Source of the DNA: Anaerolineae bacterium
Lineage (GTDB): Bacteria > Chloroflexota > Anaerolineae > UBA4142 > SHND01
Reading direction: 5' to 3'
Assembly (NCBI GenBank): GCA_020851635.1
Contig: JADZCJ010000041.1
Coordinates: 1-32,455 of the forward strand
DNA: 32,455 bases
Shown here: piece after piece, positions 1 through 6,523 of the stretch
Layout of the letters: every line of letters begins with the position of its first letter
How positions within the stretch are numbered: the stretch's first letter is position 1
Notes under the pieces: model-generated
Told to the model about the DNA's origin: nothing
The model's database searches: none
Seen by the model: the letters and a program-made list of their open reading frames with translations, nothing else
Position numbers and translations under genes: made by a program

Positions 1-430
1 ATTGCTTTATCCCAACGCCACCATGCTGTTCTTGGAAGCGGATTGCGGCGGCAGCAACGGGGTACGCTGTCGCCGCTGGAAACACCTCTTGCAAACAAAG
101 ATTGCGGATCGCTTCGGTTTGACCGTGACCGTCGCGCATTATCCGACCGGCTGCTCGAAATGGAATCCGATTGAACATCGCTTATTCAGTGAAGTGAGCA
201 AGACTTGTGCCGGCTGTCCCTTGCGTTCGTATGACCTATTTTTGCATTATCTGGGTGACACCACGACCAAAACCGGGTTGAGGGTAGCGGCGAGATTGGT
301 GACGACCGCCTATGCAAAAGGGATCAAAGTTTCAGACACAGCGATGGCAGCCTTGTATCTACAGCAGCATGCGATTTGTCCGCAATGGAATTACACCATT
401 TCTCCGCGTACCTTGCCAAGCCCGACCTAA
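1..430 (+). CDS. ISAzo13-type DDE transposase, C-terminal part (cut by window edge)
   Basis: This is the last ~142 residues of a transposase; the open frame runs off the left edge, so the true start is outside the window. The visible part carries a D-C-G-G-S-N-G segment followed by R-R-W-K, which matches the second catalytic Asp region of the ISAzo13/DDE_Tnp_ISAZ013 family (usually DGGGSNG). It also carries H-Y-P-T-G-C-S-K-W-N-P-I-E-H-R, whose Glu is the last member of the DDE triad. A later G-D-T-T-T-K-T-G-L segment and a Trp-Asn-Tyr-Thr-Ile near the C-terminus also fit the family. The frame is intact to a TAA stop, so this end is not visibly broken. The Cys in place of the first Gly of the Asp motif is a small deviation. 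The family call is by recalled motifs; activity cannot be judged without the missing 5' part. Confidence 0.88.
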   Translation, partial: LLYPNATMLFLEADCGGSNGVRCRRWKHLLQTKIADRFGLTVTVAHYPTGCSKWNPIEHRLFSEVSKTCAGCPLRSYDLFLHYLGDTTTKTGLRVAARLVTTAYAKGIKVSDTAMAALYLQQHAICPQWNYTISPRTLPSPT

Positions 431-460
431 CGCGGGAAGTTATTCTTTAATGAACCCCTA
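431..460 (+). mobile_element. Candidate right end (terminal inverted repeat) of the ISAzo13-like element
   Basis: Immediately after the transposase stop lies an AT-rich stretch. Read from outside inwards on the minus strand it begins GGGTTCATTAAAGAATAACT and continues TTCCCGCG. This resembles the terminal inverted repeats I recall for ISAzo13-family elements. The matching left end is outside the window, so the repeat cannot be verified here. If correct, the element ends only a few bases before the ATG at 465. Confidence 0.5.
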
Positions 461-464
461 GTCC

Positions 465-1454
465 ATGACGACCCTTCAGCGTATCACAAACCCTTATGCC
501 GGTGCGCACATTCTGGTTTTGGGGGCAGCGGGATTTATTGGCAGGTGGGTCGCGCGTGCGCTGACTTGCCGGCAGACACATTTGCATCTGGTTGTGCGCA
601 ACTATGCAAGCGCATCTGAAATCTTTCGGCAATATGGGGTCAAGGGTGAATTGATCGAGATGGACTTGCGCGATACCGAAAGAGTGCGCGAACTCATTCG
701 AACGGTCAAACCCCAGTTGACCTTTAATCTGGCTGGCTATGGTGTGGACCGGACCGAGCAGGATGAAATCGCTGCCTATCAAATCAACGCCCAGCTCGTC
801 TTTTGTGTCACCCAGGTCTTGTCATCGCTCAGCCCCTCCTCATGGCAAGGGCAAACGATTGTCCATGTCGGCTCCGCCCTCGAATACGGAGCGATCGGCG
901 GCAATCTGGCAGAAGATTCCATTCCGGACCCTACGACCGTGTATGGGCGTTCAAAACTTGCCGGGACGGAACTGTTTGTCCAGTTTTGCAAAGAATACGG
1001 CGTTCGGGGGACGGCTGCCCGGTTGTTCACGGTATATGGCTGTGGCGAACACGAACGACGTTTGACTCCCACCCTGTTGCGCGCCGCAAAAACGACCGGT
1101 CCCATAGACTTGACGATGGGTAATCAGAAACGCGACTTTACCTATGTCGAGGATGTGGCGGAGGGACTGCTAAAGCTCGGTTTGACGACCAACGATTTTG
1201 GCAATGTGGTGAATCTTGCCACCGGGCGACTCACCAGCGTACGCAATTTTGTCGAGAGAGCAGCCTCCGTCCTGGATATTTCCGCAGCCCGCTTGAATTT
1301 TGGAGCGCTCACCCCCCACACACAAGAAATGCAGCACGCTCCGGTTTCAGTCGCCAAGCTTGCCGACCTGACGGGCTGGGTCCCCAAGACAACGATAGAG
1401 CTAGGATTTCGCAAGATTCTCGCGTTCCAAAATCAAATGCCGGGTTCCTGTTAG
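465..1454 (+). CDS. NAD-dependent epimerase/dehydratase (extended SDR), sugar-nucleotide reductase or epimerase
   Basis: This 329-residue extended SDR would act in the cytoplasm on a nucleotide sugar. The Rossmann motif G-A-A-G-F-I-G lies at residues 20-26, Ser137 sits in HVGSALEYG, and Y160-G-R-S-K164 is the catalytic YxxxK. R-D-F-T-Y-V-E-D-V near residues 225-233 is the usual substrate-side motif of the family. The start at 465 leaves about 15 residues before the Rossmann fold, normal for the family, so the protein looks complete although an insertion sequence ends just upstream. No Shine-Dalgarno sequence is visible before the ATG. Its neighbours (C-methyltransferase, rfbF, rfbG) suggest it epimerises or reduces the CDP-4-keto-6-deoxy-sugar. 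This is inferred from context; the substrate cannot be read from sequence. Confidence 0.85.
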   Translation: MTTLQRITNPYAGAHILVLGAAGFIGRWVARALTCRQTHLHLVVRNYASASEIFRQYGVKGELIEMDLRDTERVRELIRTVKPQLTFNLAGYGVDRTEQDEIAAYQINAQLVFCVTQVLSSLSPSSWQGQTIVHVGSALEYGAIGGNLAEDSIPDPTTVYGRSKLAGTELFVQFCKEYGVRGTAARLFTVYGCGEHERRLTPTLLRAAKTTGPIDLTMGNQKRDFTYVEDVAEGLLKLGLTTNDFGNVVNLATGRLTSVRNFVERAASVLDISAARLNFGALTPHTQEMQHAPVSVAKLADLTGWVPKTTIELGFRKILAFQNQMPGSC

Positions 1455-1467
1455 GAAGGTAGACAAG

Positions 1468-2274
1468 ATGATGGCACACGACAAAACTCGTTCCGGTCCA
1501 TTCGACATTTCGTTTGTCATGCCTGCATACAACGAACAAGAAATCATCGGATACACGATTCGTCGGCTTTTTGCGGCATTTGAAAAGGAGGGCTACCGCC
1601 TCGAGCTGGTGGCGGTAGATAATGGCTCGCAAGACCGCACGGGCGAAATTATCCGCGAGTTTGCCGAGACACACCCGGGGATGATTGGTGTGCGGGTTGA
1701 AACAAATCAAGGTTACGGGAATGGCATTCTCGAGGGCATTCCTCATTGCACGGCGCCGTGGATCGGCATTATTCCTGCCGATGGCCAAGTTGATGCCGAA
1801 GATGTGGTCCACCTCTATGAAGCAATCATGGCGGCGAATCGTCCGGTCATCGGCAAGGTGCGGCGGCGTTTCCGTATGGACGGGTTCAGACGCAAGCTGG
1901 TGTCTGTAGCATATAACCTGCTCGTCCTTGCCATGTATCCTGAAATTGGCTCGCTGGATATCAACGGCAGTCCTAAACTCGCGCCACGCGATGTCGTTAC
2001 CCAGATGCGCCTGCAATCGGTGGGCTGGTTCCTGGACCCCGAGATCATGATCAAGGCGCACTATATGCAGGTCCCCGTAATTGAATTCAATGTGTTTGCG
2101 CGCATGCGCGGCAGCGGCGTTTCACATGTGCGCGTCGAGACATGCTGGGAATTCATGCGCGCTCTGCTCCATTATCGCTTTTCCGACCACTTGGCCGGTT
2201 GGAGACAAGAGATCAAGGACCGCCGGATTGCCGAGACACCGTCAAGCGGCGTTCTCTCTCACGCAGGACACTGA
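1468..2274 (+). CDS. Glycosyltransferase family 2, DPM1-like (polyprenyl-phosphate sugar synthase type)
   Basis: This 268-residue GT-A enzyme starts its fold with F-V-M-P-A-Y-N-E-Q-E (about residues 16-25), followed by V-D-N-G-S-Q-D at 50-56 and N-Q-G-Y-G-N-G at 80-86. It has P-A-D-G-Q at 103-107 where the family's DxD metal/sugar-nucleotide site lies. The pattern matches DPM1/DPG-type GT2 enzymes, which transfer a sugar from a nucleotide to polyprenyl phosphate on the cytoplasmic membrane face. There are no clear C-terminal membrane segments, so it would be peripheral. A GGAAGG Shine-Dalgarno lies about 8 nt before the ATG, and the gene follows the SDR gene by 13 nt, so they are likely co-transcribed. 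It could feed one of the two GT-C transferases in the locus. Donor sugar unknown. Confidence 0.87.
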   Translation: MMAHDKTRSGPFDISFVMPAYNEQEIIGYTIRRLFAAFEKEGYRLELVAVDNGSQDRTGEIIREFAETHPGMIGVRVETNQGYGNGILEGIPHCTAPWIGIIPADGQVDAEDVVHLYEAIMAANRPVIGKVRRRFRMDGFRRKLVSVAYNLLVLAMYPEIGSLDINGSPKLAPRDVVTQMRLQSVGWFLDPEIMIKAHYMQVPVIEFNVFARMRGSGVSHVRVETCWEFMRALLHYRFSDHLAGWRQEIKDRRIAETPSSGVLSHAGH

Positions 2275-2293
2275 ATACAAGGATTGGTTCCGA

Positions 2294-3586
2294 ATGCTTT
2301 CACCCATTTCCACCCGCATCGCAGAGCAAAGAGCGAACGTGCCTTTTTCGGACGTGCATCACAAGCGTGAACGCTGTCGAATTTGTTCGAGCAGCGATTT
2401 GATTTTGTTTCTCAGCTTGGGGCGTATGCCGCTGGCGAATGCGTTCCTGCAATCACCGACGGGTTTCGAGACAGAACAGTCCTATCCGTTGGACGTTTAC
2501 TTGTGCTCTGCGTGTTCGCTCGTCCAACTTTTGGATGTGATCCATCCCTCTGTTTTGTTCAGCCGGTACAATTATGTCACCGGCACATCGGACACGATTG
2601 CCGCGCACAATATCGAGTATGCGCGGGCGATTGTCACGCGGCTCGACATGCAGCCCGATGACCTGGTCGTCGAGATTGCCAGCAACGACGGCAGCTTGCT
2701 CAAACGATTTGTGCCGCACGGCGTTCGGACTCTCGGCGTAGAACCCGCAACGAATATTGCAGAAATTGCCAACAACGCGGGCATCGAGACGGTGAATCAA
2801 TTCTTTGATTCGGCGCTGGCGCTCGAGCTGGCGGCGGCGTATGGCAAGGCGCGGGCGATCATTGGGAATAACGTTCTCGCGCATCTTGATGATCCGGTTG
2901 ATTTTCTGAGCGGCTGCAAGCAGCTGTTGGCGCCGGATGGGTTGGTCTCGGTCGAGGTGCCATATCTTTATGATCTGGTCAAGCAGCTCGAATACGACAC
3001 GATCTATCACGAGCATCTGTCGTACTTTTCCGTCAAGACATTGATGCTCCTCAGCCGCGCGGCAGAGCTTGAAATTTTCAGTGTCGAACATGTGCCTGTG
3101 CACGGTGGTTCTCTGCGCGTTCTGATGGGACATCCCGGGGCGCACGATATATCGGAGGCGAATGTGCCTGCCTTGCTGAATGTGGAACGGGTGCTCGAGT
3201 TGGACCGTCCGACACGATATCTGACATTCAGCGAACAAGTGATCGAACACCGTCGCGATCTCTTGCATACCCTGCGAACAATTGCCGCCAAGCACTCGCT
3301 CGCCGGATACGGCGCGCCTGCCAAAGGCAACACCCTGTTGAACTATTGCGGCATTGGCACGGATTTGCTCCCCTATACCGTAGACAAGAGTTCGCTCAAG
3401 GTGGGGCAATTCACCCCCGGTATGCACATCCCTGTTCGTCCCGTATCGGCGCTGATCGAGGACCAACCGGATTATGTGCTGGTGCTTGCGTGGAATTTTG
3501 CCGACGAAATTGTCAAGCAGCAGCAGGTTCTCCGTGATCGGGGAACCAAGTTCATCATTCCCTTGCCCGAACCGCGCGTTATCTGA
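2294..3586 (+). CDS. Sugar-nucleotide C-methyltransferase (TylC3/NovU-like, three domains)
   Basis: This 430-residue SAM-dependent C-methyltransferase adds a methyl group to a ring carbon of an NDP-4-keto-6-deoxysugar. The N-terminal zinc domain shows C28-x2-C31 and C71-x2-C74. The SAM site is E-I-A-S-N-D-G-S at 127-134. The signature Y-H-E-H at 238-241 holds the catalytic His/Glu pair known from TcaB9-type enzymes. The C-terminal domain has G-Y-G-A-P-A-K-G-N at 338-346. The frame stays open upstream to 2081 inside the GT2 gene, but homology begins near the ATG at 2294, so I chose that start; it lies 19 nt after the GT2 stop. With rfbF and rfbG nearby, the substrate is probably a CDP-4-keto-6-deoxyhexose (inference). 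Family assignment is firm. Confidence 0.93.
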   Translation: MLSPISTRIAEQRANVPFSDVHHKRERCRICSSSDLILFLSLGRMPLANAFLQSPTGFETEQSYPLDVYLCSACSLVQLLDVIHPSVLFSRYNYVTGTSDTIAAHNIEYARAIVTRLDMQPDDLVVEIASNDGSLLKRFVPHGVRTLGVEPATNIAEIANNAGIETVNQFFDSALALELAAAYGKARAIIGNNVLAHLDDPVDFLSGCKQLLAPDGLVSVEVPYLYDLVKQLEYDTIYHEHLSYFSVKTLMLLSRAAELEIFSVEHVPVHGGSLRVLMGHPGAHDISEANVPALLNVERVLELDRPTRYLTFSEQVIEHRRDLLHTLRTIAAKHSLAGYGAPAKGNTLLNYCGIGTDLLPYTVDKSSLKVGQFTPGMHIPVRPVSALIEDQPDYVLVLAWNFADEIVKQQQVLRDRGTKFIIPLPEPRVI

Positions 3587-3611
3587 ACTTGTTGATTTCC
3601 TGCAAAAGCCA

Positions 3612-3652
3612 AATAACAACAGGTCTGCCCCGGAGTTATTGCTCGATTTTTT
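3612..3652 (+). terminator. Weak terminator-like hairpin after the C-methyltransferase gene
   Basis: In the 100-nt gap 3587-3686 an AATAAC arm (3612-3617) pairs with GTTATT (3635-3640), and a run of six T follows a few bases later. The stem is short and AT-rich with a 17-nt loop, so it would be an inefficient terminator at best. It may be chance. Confidence 0.22.
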
Positions 3653-3686
3653 ATTCGACGGGAGGCACACCGGAACGCGACATATC

Positions 3687-4649
3687 ATGTTCGATTTAGC
3701 AGAATTGACTACACCGCGGGCAATCAGTCTTGTCCTTGGAATTCTTGTTGTTGGAGTTGCGCTTTTGGGCGCCCGCCGGGTTCCGGTGGTTCAAAAATAT
3801 CAACGCCTGATTGTGGTTATCGGCGCCGCGCTCATTTTTGTGGGGCTGGTCGGCACTTATCAACCGCGAATGGCTCTTGAACGCGTCCGGCTGATACTCA
3901 CCGGGGGATTGGTGGATGTCGGGGGGTATTATTTGCGCATTGAATGTTGGGGGGAAGGTACTCCAACTGTCGTGATGGATGCGGGCATGTCGCAAGACCG
4001 CACGACCTGGGGGCAGGTGCCGGAAGGCATTGCCAAATTCACGCGAGTCTGCATCTATGACCGCGCCGGAGTCGGCGAAAGTGACAATGGTCCGCGCCCT
4101 CGCACGAGCGAGCGAATTGTCCAGGAGCTTGATGCCTTGATCCGGAACTCCAACATCACCGGTCCCCTCGTCCTTGTTGGGCACTCGTTCGGCGGCGCCA
4201 ATGCGCGTCTTTATGCAAGCCAGCACCCGGCGCAAGTTCAGGGGCTGGTCCTGGTGGACTCGGTCCAGGAAGACGAAATCGAGAGATACGCCGAGCTAAT
4301 TCCGCCCGAACAACAACTCTATTATTTAAAGGAACACCTCGTCGGGCTGTACGAATCAATTGATATCAAGGAAAGTCTGGAACAGGTCCGCGCGGCGAAA
4401 TTGCCTCCGTCTATTCGGTTGACGGTCGTTGCGGCAGGCAACCCTGACGAATTCGAGACCCGACCCTATGCTCAAATTCATCAAGAGCTACAGGAAACTC
4501 TGGCACGGCTCGTGCCCGATGCCAAACTGGTTATTGCTTCCAGGAGCGGACACTTTATCCAGATGGACGAGCCCGAGCTTATCGTTCAACAAGTTCACGA
4601 GATGGTCAACCGGGTGCGCGCGGACATGCAGGTTCCCCCCACTCGATAG
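3687..4649 (+). CDS. Alpha/beta hydrolase with two N-terminal membrane segments
   Basis: This 320-residue protein has hydrophobic segments near residues 12-28 and 41-58, then an alpha/beta-hydrolase fold. The nucleophile elbow G-H-S-F-G-G places Ser167, and His289 in R-S-G-H-F is the likely catalytic His. An acid in G-N-P-D-E near residue 254 could complete the triad. D-R-A-G-V-G-E-S at 125-132 is the usual conserved loop of the fold. The catalytic domain follows the second segment; its side of the membrane is not decided by sequence alone. The ATG at 3687 puts the first membrane segment close to the N-terminus; the frame is open upstream to 3474 but that part overlaps the methyltransferase gene. 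A hydrolase between sugar-nucleotide genes is unusual; de-esterification of a glycan or lipid is a guess. Substrate unknown. Confidence 0.85.
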   Translation: MFDLAELTTPRAISLVLGILVVGVALLGARRVPVVQKYQRLIVVIGAALIFVGLVGTYQPRMALERVRLILTGGLVDVGGYYLRIECWGEGTPTVVMDAGMSQDRTTWGQVPEGIAKFTRVCIYDRAGVGESDNGPRPRTSERIVQELDALIRNSNITGPLVLVGHSFGGANARLYASQHPAQVQGLVLVDSVQEDEIERYAELIPPEQQLYYLKEHLVGLYESIDIKESLEQVRAAKLPPSIRLTVVAAGNPDEFETRPYAQIHQELQETLARLVPDAKLVIASRSGHFIQMDEPELIVQQVHEMVNRVRADMQVPPTR

Positions 4650-4661
4650 GATCATAAAACC

Positions 4662-5432
4662 ATGAAAGTTATCATTCTTGCAGGGGGCAAAGGAACACGA
4701 CTTGCCGAAGAAACCGCGTATCGCCCCAAGCCGATGGTCGAGATTGGCGGCAAGCCGATGCTCTGGCATATCATGAAGATTTATGCCGGTCAGGGATACG
4801 ATGATTTCTTGATTGCGTGTGGCTACAAGGGCGAACTCATCAAAGAGTATTTCACCAACTATTACACCCACAGCTGCGATTTTATTCTCAACCTGAGAGA
4901 CGGTTCACGCCAGATCGTCAGCACAAACGGCGAGGACTGGTGCATTGGCTTGATTGACACCGGGCTTGAAACCATGACGGGAGGGCGCATTCGCCGTCTG
5001 GCGCGGTTCATTGGGAACGAGACCTTTATGGTCACGTATGGGGATGGTTTGGGCAATATTGATATTAACGCTTTGGTGGCGCGGCACAAGGCAGGCGGAA
5101 AATTGGCGACGGTGACTGCGGTCCGCCCTCCGGCACGGTTCGGCTCGCTCGTGTTGGAAGGGGACCGCGTCGCCGTATTCTCGGAAAAGCCGCAAACCGG
5201 CGAAGGTTGGATCAACGGCGGATTTTTTGTTTTTGAGCCGGAGGTCTTGAATTATATCGCCGATGACGGGGCGACTTTGGAGCGCGAGACGCTCGAGCAA
5301 TTGGCTCGCGAGGGTGAACTTGCCGCATATCGCCATGATGGTTTCTGGCAGCCGATGGATACGCTGCGCGACAAGCAGCTCCTCGAATCGCTGTGGGCGG
5401 GGGGAAATCCGCCGTGGAGAATATGGCAATGA
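4662..5432 (+). CDS. rfbF: Glucose-1-phosphate cytidylyltransferase
   Basis: This cytoplasmic enzyme makes CDP-glucose from CTP and glucose-1-phosphate, the first step of CDP-linked deoxysugar synthesis. Its 256 residues match the family length. The nucleotidyltransferase signature L-A-G-G-K-G-T-R-L ends at residue 14, with Lys23 in R-P-K-P, Y-G-D-G at 127-130 carrying the metal-binding Asp, E-K-P at 175-177, and N-G-G-F-F-V-F-E-P from 185. The segment W-H-I-M-K-I-Y-A near residue 35 and the C-terminal [11 protein letters not shown] are typical of RfbF rather than RmlA. The start codon follows the hydrolase gene by 12 nt with AGGA upstream. The stop overlaps the next start in ATGA, so rfbF and rfbG are translationally coupled. 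Confidence 0.95.
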   Translation: MKVIILAGGKGTRLAEETAYRPKPMVEIGGKPMLWHIMKIYAGQGYDDFLIACGYKGELIKEYFTNYYTHSCDFILNLRDGSRQIVSTNGEDWCIGLIDTGLETMTGGRIRRLARFIGNETFMVTYGDGLGNIDINALVARHKAGGKLATVTAVRPPARFGSLVLEGDRVAVFSEKPQTGEGWINGGFFVFEPEVLNYIADDGATLERETLEQLAREGELAAYRHDGFWQPMDTLRDKQLLESLWAGGNPPWRIWQ

Positions 5433-6400
5433 ATTTCTGGCAGCGACGCAGCGTATTTGTCACAGGCGCGACCGGCTTGCTCGGCTCGCGACTTGTTTCG
5501 GAATTGGTTTTGCGGGGAGCCAACGTTACGTGTCTTGTTCGCGACTGGGTCCCGGGCAGCCCGCTGATAGCCAATGGCTTGTTGAACAAGACGAATGTGG
5601 TTCGCGGCGAATTGGAGGATTACCTGCTCCTGGTCAGAGCGCTGAATGAATATGAAATTGACAGCGTGTTCCACGCGGGCGCTCAAACCATTGTCGGCAC
5701 TGCATCACGCTCTGCCCTTTCTACCTTCGAGTCAAATATCCGCGGGACGTGGAACTTGCTGGAGGCATGCCGCACGTGTTCCAAGAAAATCGAGCGTATC
5801 GTCGTCGCTTCGAGCGACAAAGCATACGGCTGCCATGACCAATTGCCATACACCGAAGATACCCCTCTGCGCGGACAATTCCCGTATGACGTAAGCAAGT
5901 CCTGCGCGGACCTGATCACACACTCTTATTTTTATACCTATCAATCCCCGGTCGCGATCACGCGGTGCGGAAATCTTTATGGCGGTGGAGACCTGAACTT
6001 TAATCGCCTCATCCCCGGCACAATTCGCTCCGCGCTCTATAACGAGGCGCCAATCATTCGGAGTAACGGACAATTCTCTCGCGATTATTTTTATGTTGGC
6101 GACGCGGTGGATGCGTATTTGCTTTTGGCGGAGCGTTTGCCGGATGAACGTATCGCCGGCCAGGCGTTCAACTTTGGCAACGAAAAACCGATCTCGGTTC
6201 TGGCTCTGGTGCAGCTTATTTTGCAGCAAATGGACAAGCCGAATTTGGAGCCGATTGTGCTCAATGAGGCAAGCCACGAGATCACGGACCAATATCTCGA
6301 TTGTTCCAAAGCGCGCAGGGAACTCGACTGGCATCCCCACTGCAGCTTGGAACAGGGTCTGCGCGAAACGATTCGCTGGTATCGCGAGTATTTGAATTGA
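5429..6400 (+). CDS. rfbG: CDP-glucose 4,6-dehydratase
   Basis: This 323-residue extended SDR oxidises CDP-glucose to CDP-4-keto-6-deoxyglucose using bound NAD+. The Rossmann motif G-A-T-G-L-L-G is at 13-19, S-S-D-K-A-Y-G at 128-134 holds the active-site Asp and Lys, and the YxxxK pair is Y153/K157 in [13 protein letters not shown], a strong RfbG hallmark. A-Q-T-I-V-G-T-A near residue 85 also matches. I chose the ATG at 5429 because it overlaps the rfbF stop (ATGA); an in-frame ATG at 5423 is possible. It is the last + strand gene before the reversed hydrolase. No RfbH-like 3-dehydrase follows, so the product probably goes to the C-methyltransferase and SDR upstream (inference). Confidence 0.94.
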   Translation: MNFWQRRSVFVTGATGLLGSRLVSELVLRGANVTCLVRDWVPGSPLIANGLLNKTNVVRGELEDYLLLVRALNEYEIDSVFHAGAQTIVGTASRSALSTFESNIRGTWNLLEACRTCSKKIERIVVASSDKAYGCHDQLPYTEDTPLRGQFPYDVSKSCADLITHSYFYTYQSPVAITRCGNLYGGGDLNFNRLIPGTIRSALYNEAPIIRSNGQFSRDYFYVGDAVDAYLLLAERLPDERIAGQAFNFGNEKPISVLALVQLILQQMDKPNLEPIVLNEASHEITDQYLDCSKARRELDWHPHCSLEQGLRETIRWYREYLN

Positions 6401-6424
6401 TTGGTTCTAAACGGGGATTTTGAT

Positions 6425-6480
6425 TGCTCGGGAGCACGGGGTCGAAGCAGGGGGGGCGAGCAAAGGCCGGTTCACTCGCC
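6425..6480. terminator. Possible bidirectional terminator region between convergent genes
   Basis: The 123-nt gap 6401-6523 separates convergent rfbG and the hydrolase gene. It holds a TGCTC-GG-GAGCA hairpin (6425-6436) and a GGCGAG/CTCGCC pair (6455-6460 with 6475-6480). Neither is followed by a clear T run, so the terminator role rests mainly on position. Confidence 0.3.
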
Positions 6481-6523
6481 GAAATCTCGTCAAACGTGAG
6501 GACCGCCGGATTTGGCGATTTGC

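Noticed and set aside
2081-2293. Longer N-terminus of the C-methyltransferase
   Set aside because: This part overlaps the GT2 gene in another frame and is unlike the zinc-domain family; ATG at 2294 fits the family's usual start.
3636-3664. AT-rich gap plus GGGAGG as a promoter for the hydrolase
   Set aside because: No convincing -35/-10 pair; the GGGAGG is also about 22 nt from the ATG, too far for an ordinary ribosome binding site.
3474-3686. Longer N-terminus of the alpha/beta hydrolase
   Set aside because: It overlaps the methyltransferase and the AT-rich gap; ATG at 3687 places the first membrane segment close to the start, as expected.
2453-3688. Long antisense open frame of 411 codons opposite the C-methyltransferase
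   Set aside because: It is fully opposite a gene with clear motifs, has a composition dominated by Arg, Gln and His, and shows no domain; it is a shadow of codon bias.
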